Assembly (NCBI RefSeq): GCF_019343475.1
Contig: NZ_CP072453.1
Location: forward strand, 2,666,001-2,730,000
Reading direction: 5' to 3'
DNA length: 64,000 bases
Source of the DNA: Providencia sp. R33
Lineage (GTDB): Bacteria > Pseudomonadota > Gammaproteobacteria > Enterobacterales > Enterobacteriaceae
Shown piece after piece: positions 1-7,500 of this stretch. The notes under the pieces were generated by a model that did no database searches, had not been told where the DNA came from, and saw only the letters and a program-made list of their open reading frames with translations. Position 1 is the first letter of the stretch, and each line of letters opens with the position of its first letter. Both the position numbers and the translations under genes were made by a program.

Positions 1-345
1 GCTTGGCAATAATGGAAGATAATGTTTATCAAAAAATGATTTACTAATTCCAACATTTAATATCCGTGTTGGGCCAAAGTCATAAGCACTTTCGTGATAT
101 GAGCCAATGGGTAAAAAAACAAAATCCCCGCGCTCTAATAATATTTTTTTTCCATTAATAATTTGATAACAGCGACCTGTTAATACAATCGTGTATTCAT
201 AATAATCATGTTGATGCAGTCCACTTGCGCTCTCAACTTTATTATAAATAAAGACATGAAAGGTTTTATTGTTAAACAGTTCGCTTTCTTGAACTAATTT
301 AATTTCAGCATTAGTGTCGGTTCTATTCATCAGTGTCTGCATCAT
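1..345 (-). CDS. chbR: ChbR, AraC-family regulator of the chitobiose operon (5' part only)
   Basis: The first 115 codons are present; the gene runs off the left edge of the window. The start is the first of two consecutive ATG codons at 345, preceded by an AAAAGGGG ribosome site. The visible part is the N-terminal cupin-like sensor domain, with the stretches FHVFIYNKVES, SGLHQHDYYE and LLERGDFVFLPIGSYHE, which match E. coli ChbR closely from memory. The DNA-binding helix-turn-helix half lies outside the window. In E. coli ChbR, with NagC and CRP, represses the operon without chitobiose and activates it when the phosphorylated sugar is present. The start lies 9 bp past the chbA stop, so it is read from the same transcript. 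Confidence 0.93.
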   Translation of the reverse strand, partial: MMQTLMNRTDTNAEIKLVQESELFNNKTFHVFIYNKVESASGLHQHDYYEYTIVLTGRCYQIINGKKILLERGDFVFLPIGSYHESAYDFGPTRILNVGISKSFFDKHYLPLLPS

Positions 346-354
346 TATCCCCTT

Positions 355-699
355 TTAATGGTTTAATTTTTCATGTAGCTCAATTAATTCGGTAATCAAT
401 TCGCGCGCTAGCATGGCATTCATTAAATGATCTTGAGCATGGACGAGGACTAAGCTGACTTTAATTCGGCCCTCCCCCATGTCGCTTTCAATGAGCTGAG
501 TTTGTACTTTATGTGCTTCATTCAAAGAAGAGTGAGATTGCTCCATTAAACTTTTTGCTGTGACGAAGTCACCCTCTTTGGCCTTTCTTAATGCGGTATA
601 AGCTAAACTTCTCGCCTGACCTGCATTAATAATTAAGCCCATGACAACTTCTTCTAATTCGTTAGCTGCATCTTCTTGAATATCATCGAGTTCAAACAT
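355..699 (-). CDS. chbA: PTS chitobiose/cellobiose-specific IIA component
   Basis: A 114-residue cytoplasmic phosphocarrier of the lactose/cellobiose PTS family (IIA), close to the 116 residues of E. coli ChbA. It passes phosphate from HPr to the IIB protein ChbB during uptake of N,N'-diacetylchitobiose or cellobiose. The active-site histidine is His87 in LVLVHAQDHLM, and the segment LEEVVMGLIINAGQARS is typical of the trimeric helical fold. The gene is third in chbB-chbC-chbA-chbR, separated from chbC by a 45-bp gap that holds a strong hairpin. The family and role are well established; the exact sugar preference is inferred from similarity and from chbR being next to it. Confidence 0.95.
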   Translation of the reverse strand: MFELDDIQEDAANELEEVVMGLIINAGQARSLAYTALRKAKEGDFVTAKSLMEQSHSSLNEAHKVQTQLIESDMGEGRIKVSLVLVHAQDHLMNAMLARELITELIELHEKLNH

Positions 700-720
700 A
701 TTTTTATCTCTACTTAAATG

Positions 721-746
721 GGAGGAGCAAGCTCCTCCGTTTTTTT
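721..746. other. Hairpin between chbC and chbA
   Basis: GGAGGAGC at 721-728 pairs with GCTCCTCC at 731-738, and seven T residues follow on the plus strand only. The operon is transcribed on the minus strand, where no U-tract follows the hairpin, so it is better read as an intercistronic processing, stability or partial-attenuation element than as a terminator of this operon. It covers the chbC stop-proximal region. Confidence 0.6.
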
Positions 747-2106
747 AAAACTTCAGTGCATTGGCAATATCTTCTTCACTTTCTTCTTCGTCTATCGTGT
801 TTTGGGCTTTATTTGAAATCACCACAAATGGCAGATAAACCAGTACAGCAACACCAAGGTTAAATAAAGCAAGCAATAGCGCAGCAATACTTCCGTTAGT
901 GTTGAAGAAAGCCGCCAAGCCTGTCGGCATTGTCCACGGTGCAATATTGGTCACTGGTGGGATGATCCCTAAAGAATACGCTGCCACCATTATTCCCGCC
1001 AATAAAGGTTGAATCAAAATAAATGGGATAAACATGACAGGGTTCATAATGATAGGTAATCCAAAAATAATCGGCTCATTAATTTGGAAAATACCCGCTG
1101 GTAATGCTAACTTTGCCACTTGACGGTGATCTGCACGACGTGAAGCAATAAAGATGGCAATGATCAGCCCTAATGTCGCCCCTGTTCCGCCTAAGAACAC
1201 GTAGGAATCAAGCATTGGTTTTGCCCACATATGGAAAGATTTACCCGCAGCAATCGCCGCGTCCACCGAACCATATTGCGCATATAACGAGACGTTTTCC
1301 AGTGCCCATGGCGTCATGATCCCACTGTCTAAGGCTGTCAATGCTAATGAACCGTGAATACCAAAGAACCACAGCAATGACGTAAAGACCACATAAGCCC
1401 AACCAACGACATTCCCCATTGAGGCGAGCGGTGTCGACACTGTATCCATAATGATTTGGTGGAAGTTAGTACTGATACCACTCGAAAGCGCCCATGACAC
1501 AATTCCCATTATCGATAAGATAATAAAACCCGGAATAAGTGCAGAGAATGAACGGGAAACAGAAGGTGGCACACTATCAGGTAATTTAATCACCCAGTTA
1601 CGACGCACAATAAATGCAAACATTTCGGCAACGACTAACCCTAAAATAATACCCGAAATAATATTTGCTCCACCTAACCAATTTGCACCAACAGCATAAG
1701 CGCCATTAACTTCATAAGGTGTCACAGTCATAAAAGCAGCGACTGCCAGCAACCCTGCGGCTAATGGATCAACCTTTCGCTCTTCTGCTAATGCCATGGA
1801 GATAAAAAAGGGTGCCATGAGGGACATAATACCGAGCGTCCCGTTATAGACATTCCCCCCAATAGCTTTAAATCCATTTAATGTTTCAATAGTTGATGGT
1901 TCTAATCTCACGCCCAATGAGTAAAAGAACGACCCTGCATCAAAGCTTAAAAATACATTATTAATTAGTACAAACATTGCCCCGACTAATGTCAATGGCA
2001 TAATACGAATAAAACCATTCTTTATTGCATTAACGTGAGGTTGCTTTCCCAATCTAACTGCGAAGGGCAAAAGTACCTTTTCAAGCGAAGTGATAACAAG
2101 ACTCAT
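745..2106 (-). CDS. chbC: PTS chitobiose/cellobiose-specific IIC permease
   Basis: The membrane permease of the chitobiose PTS, which translocates the disaccharide across the inner membrane while ChbB phosphorylates it. It has 453 residues from the ATG at 2106, against 452 in E. coli. That start is preceded by GAGGG and gives MSLVITSLEKVLLPFAV, matching the family N-terminus; the reading frame is open 18 codons further upstream, but nothing supports using them. About ten hydrophobic segments are visible, and the signature INEPIIFGLPIIMNP is present in the second half. The C-terminus EESEEDIANALKF is almost identical to E. coli. The gene lies between chbB (108 bp upstream) and chbA. Confidence 0.95.
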   Translation of the reverse strand: MSLVITSLEKVLLPFAVRLGKQPHVNAIKNGFIRIMPLTLVGAMFVLINNVFLSFDAGSFFYSLGVRLEPSTIETLNGFKAIGGNVYNGTLGIMSLMAPFFISMALAEERKVDPLAAGLLAVAAFMTVTPYEVNGAYAVGANWLGGANIISGIILGLVVAEMFAFIVRRNWVIKLPDSVPPSVSRSFSALIPGFIILSIMGIVSWALSSGISTNFHQIIMDTVSTPLASMGNVVGWAYVVFTSLLWFFGIHGSLALTALDSGIMTPWALENVSLYAQYGSVDAAIAAGKSFHMWAKPMLDSYVFLGGTGATLGLIIAIFIASRRADHRQVAKLALPAGIFQINEPIIFGLPIIMNPVMFIPFILIQPLLAGIMVAAYSLGIIPPVTNIAPWTMPTGLAAFFNTNGSIAALLLALFNLGVAVLVYLPFVVISNKAQNTIDEEESEEDIANALKF

Positions 2107-2214
2107 AAAAATACCCTCGATTTTTTGAGTGTGCTCCATTCTAATTAGGCTAATCTGCAATAAATAGCACTAAGGTTGATGGAGTTATTATTGAGTAGAG
2201 GTAGCTCTCTAATT

Positions 2215-2535
2215 TTAATTTGCTGTTTGTTTTTTTATGCTTGCAACGGCTGCCTTTAATACCCCAAGTCCATCCACTTTGCCGTATAACAATGAATCAA
2301 TCACTTCGACAGGTTTATTTGGCAGTATTTTCTGAATATCCGTTAACATCCAAGCAATTTGCGGACCGAGTAAGACTAAATCTGCATCAACACCTTTTTC
2401 ACTAGCTAAGCTTTCAGGGAAAGCTTCTATGTTGACGGGAACATCATATTTCTCTGCCTGTTGCCTCATTTTGTTGACTAACAATGAGGTCGACATGCCA
2501 GCAGAACAAAATAAATAGATATTTTTCTTCTTCAT
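2215..2535 (-). CDS. chbB: PTS chitobiose/cellobiose-specific IIB component
   Basis: A 106-residue cytoplasmic IIB protein, the full family length. The phosphorylated residue is Cys10 in the P-loop-like motif FCSAGMSTSLL. It takes phosphate from ChbA and gives it to the sugar entering through ChbC. It is the first gene of the operon, with the putative control region immediately upstream. The ribosome site is the AAGGATAAGGA stretch before the ATG. The 6-phospho-glycosidase (chbF) and deacetylase (chbG) that complete the pathway in E. coli would lie beyond the left edge and cannot be judged here. Confidence 0.95.
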   Translation of the reverse strand: MKKKNIYLFCSAGMSTSLLVNKMRQQAEKYDVPVNIEAFPESLASEKGVDADLVLLGPQIAWMLTDIQKILPNKPVEVIDSLLYGKVDGLGVLKAAVASIKKQTAN

Positions 2536-2856
2536 TCCTTATCCTTTGATTCGTTCTATTTTTTAGTTACCGCTTAGATTTATAAATTTTTTTACAGACT
2601 TGCGGCTTTTCTTAAATCAATAAACTAAAAATTAAAATTATTTCTAGTTGAATGAAGTATACGGAATTCCCTTAGTTTACGATATTTCATTGTTATCATT
2701 AGTTGTCTCTGATTGACCAATCGCTATGACAACCTTCACAAAATAAGCAAATATTTTTCGACAATAAAAAAGTTATACTGATATCAAAAAAGGCGTGAGT
2801 GAGAAAATAAAGAGATAGTTGAAGTGATTTTTTATTGATATTTTAAGGTGTTAAAT
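2536..2856 (-). promoter_or_regulatory. chb operon control region
   Basis: An AT-rich gene-free stretch upstream of chbB. On the minus strand TATACT at 2661-2656 is a good -10 element with no convincing -35, as expected for an activator-dependent promoter. This puts the start of transcription near 2649, leaving a leader of about 115 nt. I could not identify NagC or ChbR operators with confidence. Confidence 0.4.
2725..2740 (-). promoter_or_regulatory. CRP-like site upstream of chbB
   Basis: On the minus strand TGTGA-AGGTTG-TCATA matches the CRP consensus TGTGA-N6-TCACA at nine of ten core positions. Its centre is about 83 bp upstream of the start of transcription inferred from TATACT at 2656-2661, a usual spacing for CRP activation. 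E. coli chb is CRP-dependent, which supports the reading. It is a motif match only. Confidence 0.5.
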
Positions 2857-2887
2857 AAAAAAGCCCAATATTTCTATTGAGCTTTTT
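2857..2887 (-). terminator. Rho-independent terminator of nlpE
   Basis: On the minus strand AAAAAGCTCAATA and TATTGGGCTTTTT pair over 13 bp (one G-U) around a GAAA loop, followed by further T residues. It lies 22 bp beyond the nlpE stop. Confidence 0.85.
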
Positions 2888-2908
2888 AGTGGAGAAATGC
2901 AATCTAAA

Positions 2909-3565
2909 TTATTTACAAGACGCCGTTTTATCGAATTTAATCTGCCCTGTTTGAACAAGTGCTGAGTCAAATTGGCCATCTTCCATTGACGGACGAACGG
3001 TATAATAACCTTCAACCTCAACATAAACAGGCGTTCCGCCATCAACGCCAGTTTCCCCATAGGCTTTTTCTAATTCAATACCCGATGCAGCGTATTGGCG
3101 CCCAGTTTCGCACTCAGTAAAGACAGCGGCATCTGCCATGTAGCGATATTGCCCCACTTTTTTACTTGGTTGAACACGGTTTAGCGAATAATTCAGTTCT
3201 GTTTCAATCGGGTTACCTTCTAAGTCCAGTAAAGTGACGGACTCACCATTATCAGCTTTAGCAAAAAAGGTATTCTCTCCTTTTGGATTTGTTGTACGCA
3301 ATTTATTGCCTTCAACGCTCCATTTGCCCGCTTCATGGAAGCCTGTGTTGCCGTCTTTTGTTCCCAAGTAAATCAATTGTTCGACATAACTGCCATCTTG
3401 GTTCACTAACAATGTTGCTTCAATGCCTGAGCAATCTGCACAAGGCAATACCCCAGTGTAAACTTGATCAACAGGAACTGTGCTGGTATTTTTCGCGCCA
3501 CTTTGGCAGCCCGCTAACGTTACCGCGCCAACCGCCATTAAGACTAACAATAGTGATTTTTTCAT
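2909..3565 (-). CDS. nlpE: NlpE, outer-membrane lipoprotein that signals to the Cpx system
   Basis: A lipoprotein of 218 residues from the ATG at 3565. That start has an AAGGGAAG ribosome site and puts a proper signal peptide at the N-terminus, MKKSLLLVLMAVGAVTLAGC, ending in the lipobox LAGC; an upstream in-frame ATG would add 14 unsupported residues. NlpE links surface contact and lipoprotein-trafficking faults to the CpxAR envelope stress response. The conserved CxxC motif of the N-terminal barrel is seen as GVLPCADCSGIEATL. A C-terminal pair of cysteines (ECET and the final SCK) matches the second, disulfide-containing domain. It is a little shorter than E. coli NlpE (236), mostly in the C-terminal domain. 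It is divergent from rof. Confidence 0.92.
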   Translation of the reverse strand: MKKSLLLVLMAVGAVTLAGCQSGAKNTSTVPVDQVYTGVLPCADCSGIEATLLVNQDGSYVEQLIYLGTKDGNTGFHEAGKWSVEGNKLRTTNPKGENTFFAKADNGESVTLLDLEGNPIETELNYSLNRVQPSKKVGQYRYMADAAVFTECETGRQYAASGIELEKAYGETGVDGGTPVYVEVEGYYTVRPSMEDGQFDSALVQTGQIKFDKTASCK

Positions 3566-3800
3566 GAGACTTCCCTTGAAATTATTCGTTTTTAACTCGT
3601 TTACCAATATGAAACATCATAGCATCTCAAGTCATAAAAAAATGGAAACAGTAAGATAATTCGGACATAACTGATAAAAAATGCCATGCATTAATTTGAT
3701 GAATAAGAATTATCTTTTTCATCCAGTAGCGATTATAGTTATTAAAATTACTATGCTATTATCGTACTAAGCATTTTTTTGCTTGATACAACATGTTCAA

Positions 3801-3829
3801 GGCGGCAATAACCGCCACTAACACAGTGG
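3801..3829 (+). promoter_or_regulatory. Two overlapping hairpins in the rof leader
   Basis: GGCGG (3801-3805) can pair with CCGCC (3812-3816), and CCACT (3815-3819) can pair with AGTGG (3825-3829). The two share bases 3815-3816, so they compete. The second ends one base before the GAGGG ribosome site of rof (3831-3835). The pairing is visible in the sequence; a regulatory role is inference. Confidence 0.4.
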
Positions 3830-3838
3830 TGAGGGAAT

Positions 3839-4102
3839 ATGTCTACAGATACTGAATATCAACCTATCAATTGTGATGATTACGAATATCTAGAAATTGC
3901 ATGCCAACGTCAGTTGAAGTTGCAAATAAAACTTAATGACGGCGAGAATATTGAAGGGCAGGCCAGTGATTTGCTTCTACGAAAAAAAGTCGAGTACCTG
4001 ATTGTTGAAACACATGAGGGCACAAAGGAGCTACGGTTGGATTGCATTAATTCCTTCAGTCATCCAGAAATCGGCACGATAGTTGTCGACCACTCTCACT
4101 AA
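3839..4102 (+). CDS. rof: Rof (YaeO), inhibitor of transcription terminator Rho
   Basis: A small protein of 87 residues that in E. coli binds the Rho hexamer, blocks its primary RNA-binding site and so reduces Rho-dependent termination. The sequence aligns with E. coli Rof over its whole length, with YQPINCDDYEYLEIACQ at the start and ELRLDCINSFSHPEIGTIVV at the end. The fold is Sm-like beta. The start is an ATG after GAGGGAAT. In E. coli it lies beside yaeP; no yaeP reading frame is apparent here. It is followed by a strong terminator before the convergent tilS. Confidence 0.93.
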   Translation: MSTDTEYQPINCDDYEYLEIACQRQLKLQIKLNDGENIEGQASDLLLRKKVEYLIVETHEGTKELRLDCINSFSHPEIGTIVVDHSH

Positions 4103-4126
4103 TACTCACGATTCGAGTCCTTCTTG

Positions 4127-4163
4127 CCCCTTATGATGGTCACAGTCATAAGGGGTTTCTTGT
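4127..4163 (+). terminator. Terminator of rof
   Basis: CCCCTTATGA (4127-4136) and TCATAAGGGG (4146-4155) form a perfect 10-bp stem with a 9-base loop, followed by TTTCTTGTTTT. It separates rof from the convergent tilS, which ends at 4165. Confidence 0.88.
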
Positions 4164-4164
4164 T

Positions 4165-5517
4165 TTAGAAATCGCTCTGAAAACTCGACTCTTGCTGCCA
4201 ATCTATCGCTATCCCAACTAGCTCATCGCCAATAAAACCTTCTGGTGTGATAAAACACCCCACCGCTGTAATCAATTTATCGTTATAATAAACCAGAGGA
4301 ATACGTTCTCGCATCCACGGCGCAACCCCTAGTTCCTGCCATATTTTTTTGCTGCTTCTTGAACGATGCCGCCCCACAATATTGAGCGAGCCTTGTAAAC
4401 CAAAACGCACAGTCACTTTTTCATCAGGCTCTGGGGAGCGGATTTGCCCTTGCCCCTCCATGACCTGTAATCGGCCAAGGGATTCAGGCAGTTCAAATGT
4501 GGCGGGATATGACCACGTATATTGCTGCCCTGCTAAGTTTTCAATACGAGGAACCACCCACAAGGCGCCTTGGTAACGGCGAACTTCAATCGGCCCTAGA
4601 CGACAAACAGGCTCGGCATCTTGCCGCGCAAGCGCTACTTCTAGCCAGATACGTTCTAACTGGTTAAAAGGTGGCATCGGAAGCTGATGCAACCCAATCC
4701 AGCGACGGAGCAACGCGTTGCGTTTTGCGACAGAACAATTTTGCAGTTCATCAATAAACAACCCTCCGCGGTAATCCATCATGCCTTCAAGTGTTTCTTG
4801 CAATAATTCATCCAGTAACGATTCTTGCTCAGCACATAGCGATGCACTGCGCGCAATGGCATTGGAAATATGCGGCCAACGTGCGGTTAAACGCGGTAAA
4901 ATATGCAACCGAAGGAAGTTTCTATCATAGCGGTCATCTTGGTTGCTATCGTCTTCCACCCATGGCAATTGCTGCGCTTGCATGTAAGCTTCTAAATCAA
5001 CACGAGAGACCGTTAATAATGGCCGCAGCAACTGAGTTTCCCCGTGTTTTGCGATAAAAGGCAAAGATTCTGGCATTGATGATAGCCCCGCAGGACCACT
5101 TCCACGCTTTAAAGCTAATAAAAATGTTTCCGCTTGGTCATCAAGATGTTGAGCGGTCACCAACACTTCATTAATTTCAAGCGCTTCACGGTAGGCCTGA
5201 TAACGGGCATCACGCGCGGCAGCCTCAATGCCTTTTTTGCTAGGGTCAACAAATACATGGTGGCAGATAAAAGGGATCTGCCACTGAAGGCATAGCTGTG
5301 CACAATGTTGTTCCCAAGCATCTGCTTTCGAGTTTAAACCATGATGAATATGAATTGCTCGGATAATTAATCGCGAATTATGATTTTTCTTGAGTTGATA
5401 AAGCGCATGCAGCAATACTGTCGAATCAATTCCGCCACTAAACCCAACAAGTATTTTTGTATAATCACCGATTTTTTCGCGTACTCGCTCGATGATCATG
5501 GATGATTGCTGCACCAT
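4165..5517 (-). CDS. tilS: TilS, tRNA(Ile)-lysidine synthase
   Basis: Converts the wobble cytidine of the CAU-anticodon tRNA(Ile) to lysidine using ATP and lysine, so that the tRNA reads AUA and is charged with isoleucine; an essential cytoplasmic enzyme. The PP-loop motif SGGIDS is at residues 27-32, followed by the N-type ATPase domain with HIHHGL and RDARYQAYREAL. A middle substrate-binding domain and the C-terminal TilS domain (IVGRHRSRSSKKIWQELGV) follow. Its length of 450 residues is close to the 432 of E. coli. The ATG at 5517 has AAGGTAAA before it, inside the end of the upstream transporter gene (4-bp gap), so the two are probably cotranscribed. Confidence 0.96.
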   Translation of the reverse strand: MVQQSSMIIERVREKIGDYTKILVGFSGGIDSTVLLHALYQLKKNHNSRLIIRAIHIHHGLNSKADAWEQHCAQLCLQWQIPFICHHVFVDPSKKGIEAAARDARYQAYREALEINEVLVTAQHLDDQAETFLLALKRGSGPAGLSSMPESLPFIAKHGETQLLRPLLTVSRVDLEAYMQAQQLPWVEDDSNQDDRYDRNFLRLHILPRLTARWPHISNAIARSASLCAEQESLLDELLQETLEGMMDYRGGLFIDELQNCSVAKRNALLRRWIGLHQLPMPPFNQLERIWLEVALARQDAEPVCRLGPIEVRRYQGALWVVPRIENLAGQQYTWSYPATFELPESLGRLQVMEGQGQIRSPEPDEKVTVRFGLQGSLNIVGRHRSRSSKKIWQELGVAPWMRERIPLVYYNDKLITAVGCFITPEGFIGDELVGIAIDWQQESSFQSDF

Positions 5518-5521
5518 TCGT

Positions 5522-6418
5522 TTACCTTTTTGACCATTGTTGACTACGACGTTTTACACCAACACATAAAACGCCTGAAATAATGACTAACATAACCCCA
5601 ATAATATACGCTATTTCAAATGGCTCACTTAAAAGTAACACTAACCACAAGACCGATAATACCGGTGATAAGAATACCACTGAGGCAATTTTTGTCGAAT
5701 TCCCTGCATTCATCGCTTTAAACCACAGGATATACGACACGCCATTAATGAGTACCCCATTAATCAGCGTCGGCCACAACGCACCTTGAGGTGGTAACTG
5801 CATTTCACTCAAAGACAACAAGAGAACCAAAGAAGTTAATGTCGAGAAGATAAATAACCAAACCGTACTTATATAAGGATCAATAGAATATTGGCGGGAA
5901 AATACCGACATTAAAGCAAAGCAAAATGCCCCGCTAAATACCAACAATAAGGCTGTTGGGTTATCCACATACAATTGAGTGATTTGCCCTTTTGTGAAAG
6001 TGATGATAACAGCAATAAAACCAACCATAACTCCGATAATTTGCCGCCCCGACAATCTGTCTTTCAATAGCACCACCGATAAAAGAATAATAATTAGTGG
6101 CCAGCTATATTGGATCACCAAAACAGCAATCCCATTTTCAATGGAATAACCGTAATACAACAGCAAATAAAAAAGGCAATCCAGAAACCCAAGAACAAAG
6201 ACTTTGGCTACAATGTCACAGGGCAAAATAAATAATTTGGCAGGTGTATAGCCTGATGCCAATGCTACGCTGATAACGGCAATAACCGAAATAAGGTTTG
6301 ACCAAAATAGAAATTGAAAGCTATCCATTCCATCTTGCCCAAAGCGTGAAACGATCGGGATAAAACTCCAAATCAACACGCAAGAAAAAGCATAAATCAA
6401 ATAATGATATTGTCGCAC
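5522..6418 (-). CDS. DMT-superfamily (EamA) transporter
   Basis: A protein of 298 residues with about ten hydrophobic segments arranged as two EamA repeats, roughly residues 6-140 and 150-290. The second repeat has the typical INGVSYILWFKAMNAGNS and SPVLSVLWLVLLLSEP stretches. Family members export or exchange small metabolites such as amino acids or purine-related compounds; the substrate cannot be told from sequence. It ends 4 bp before tilS and begins just after the accA terminator. In E. coli K-12 this place between accA and tilS holds ldcC and yaeR instead, so the gene is a local difference. Base composition is like its neighbours and gives no sign of recent transfer. Confidence 0.85.
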   Translation of the reverse strand: MRQYHYLIYAFSCVLIWSFIPIVSRFGQDGMDSFQFLFWSNLISVIAVISVALASGYTPAKLFILPCDIVAKVFVLGFLDCLFYLLLYYGYSIENGIAVLVIQYSWPLIIILLSVVLLKDRLSGRQIIGVMVGFIAVIITFTKGQITQLYVDNPTALLLVFSGAFCFALMSVFSRQYSIDPYISTVWLFIFSTLTSLVLLLSLSEMQLPPQGALWPTLINGVLINGVSYILWFKAMNAGNSTKIASVVFLSPVLSVLWLVLLLSEPFEIAYIIGVMLVIISGVLCVGVKRRSQQWSKR

Positions 6419-6466
6419 TTTTATACCTATTTTTTATTATTTGCAGGTGAGTATTAATAATGTTCA

Positions 6467-6508
6467 ATAAAAAACGGGAGTTGGCAAAAGCAAACTCCCG
6501 TTTTATTT
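6467..6508 (-). terminator. Terminator of accA
   Basis: AAAACGGGAGTT and AACTCCCGTTTT form a 12-bp stem around a short loop. On the minus strand a T-rich run (TTTTTTATT) follows. It lies just beyond the accA stop and closes the frr-to-accA block. The T-run on the plus strand is shorter. Confidence 0.88.
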
Positions 6509-6528
6509 AATCTATGAATCGCTAAAAA

Positions 6529-7488
6529 TTAGCAATAACCGTATTCCATCAGGCGCTGATAACGACGGTTTTTCAATGCTTCTGCATCTAATACTTCCAG
6601 TTCGTTAAGATCTTCAGTGATACGTGCTTTTAGGTGAGCTGCGATTTCATCATAGTTACGATGCGCACCACCTAAAGGCTCAGAGACCACGTTATCAATC
6701 AGTTTTAGCTCTTTCAGGCGCGGTGCAGTAATTCCCATCGCTTCAGCAGCTAATGGGGCTTTGTCTGCACTTTTCCACAGAATGGATGCACAGCCTTCCG
6801 GGGAAATAACCGAATAAGTGCTGTATTGCAGCATATTCACTTTATCACCCACACCAATGGCTAACGCACCACCAGAACCGCCCTCACCAATGACTGTACA
6901 AATCACTGGGACAGATAAACGTGACATTTCACGTAGGTTACGCGCGATCGCTTCTGATTGACCACGCTCTTCTGCACCAACACCTGGGTATGCGCCCGGG
7001 GTATCGATGAAAGTGATAATAGGCAGATTAAAACGCTCAGCCAGTTCCATCAGGCGCAGTGCCTTACGGTAACCTTCAGGGGCTGGCATACCAAAATTAC
7101 GACGGATTTTTTCTTTCGTTTCGCGCCCTTTTTGGTGCCCAATAATCATAACAGGACGACCATCTAAACGCGCCAAGCCACCGACTATGGCTTTGTCATC
7201 AGCATAAGCACGATCACCCGCTAATTCTTGGAAGTCCGTGAAAATGCGAGAGATGTAGTCCAGTGTATAAGGACGGCGTGGATGACGAGCGAGTTTAGCA
7301 ATTTGCCAAGCACCCAGATCAGAGAAAATTTTACGTGTCAGTTCAACACTTTTTTCACGTAAACGAGCAACCTCTTCATCGAGGTTGACCTCTAAATTGT
7401 TATCTTGACGGCTGACGGCTTTTAGAGAGTCAATTTTTGCCTCTAATTCCGCGATTGGCTGTTCAAAATCAAGAAAATCCAGACTCAT
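6529..7488 (-). CDS. accA: Acetyl-CoA carboxylase, carboxyltransferase alpha subunit
   Basis: The alpha subunit of the carboxyltransferase that moves carboxyl from biotinylated AccB to acetyl-CoA, giving malonyl-CoA, the first committed step of fatty acid synthesis. It works as an alpha2-beta2 complex with AccD, which is not in this window. Its 319 residues equal the E. coli length. The N-terminal helical segment LDFEQPIAELEAKIDSL is followed by the crotonase-like fold with GHQKGRETKEKI, FIDTPGAYPGVGAEERGQ and IGEGGSGGALAIGVG, which forms the CoA-binding and oxyanion region. It starts 12 bp after dnaE ends, as in E. coli, and is followed by a strong terminator. Confidence 0.98.
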   Translation of the reverse strand: MSLDFLDFEQPIAELEAKIDSLKAVSRQDNNLEVNLDEEVARLREKSVELTRKIFSDLGAWQIAKLARHPRRPYTLDYISRIFTDFQELAGDRAYADDKAIVGGLARLDGRPVMIIGHQKGRETKEKIRRNFGMPAPEGYRKALRLMELAERFNLPIITFIDTPGAYPGVGAEERGQSEAIARNLREMSRLSVPVICTVIGEGGSGGALAIGVGDKVNMLQYSTYSVISPEGCASILWKSADKAPLAAEAMGITAPRLKELKLIDNVVSEPLGGAHRNYDEIAAHLKARITEDLNELEVLDAEALKNRRYQRLMEYGYC

Positions 7489-7500
7489 AATATTCCTATT

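Noticed and set aside
2161..2214. A ChiX (MicM) trapping site in the chbB-chbC gap, as in E. coli
   Set aside because: I looked for the complement of the ChiX seed and did not see it.
2536..2724. NagC and ChbR operators expected upstream of chbB
   Set aside because: The region is so AT-rich that partial matches occur by chance; none had a clear palindrome with the right core.
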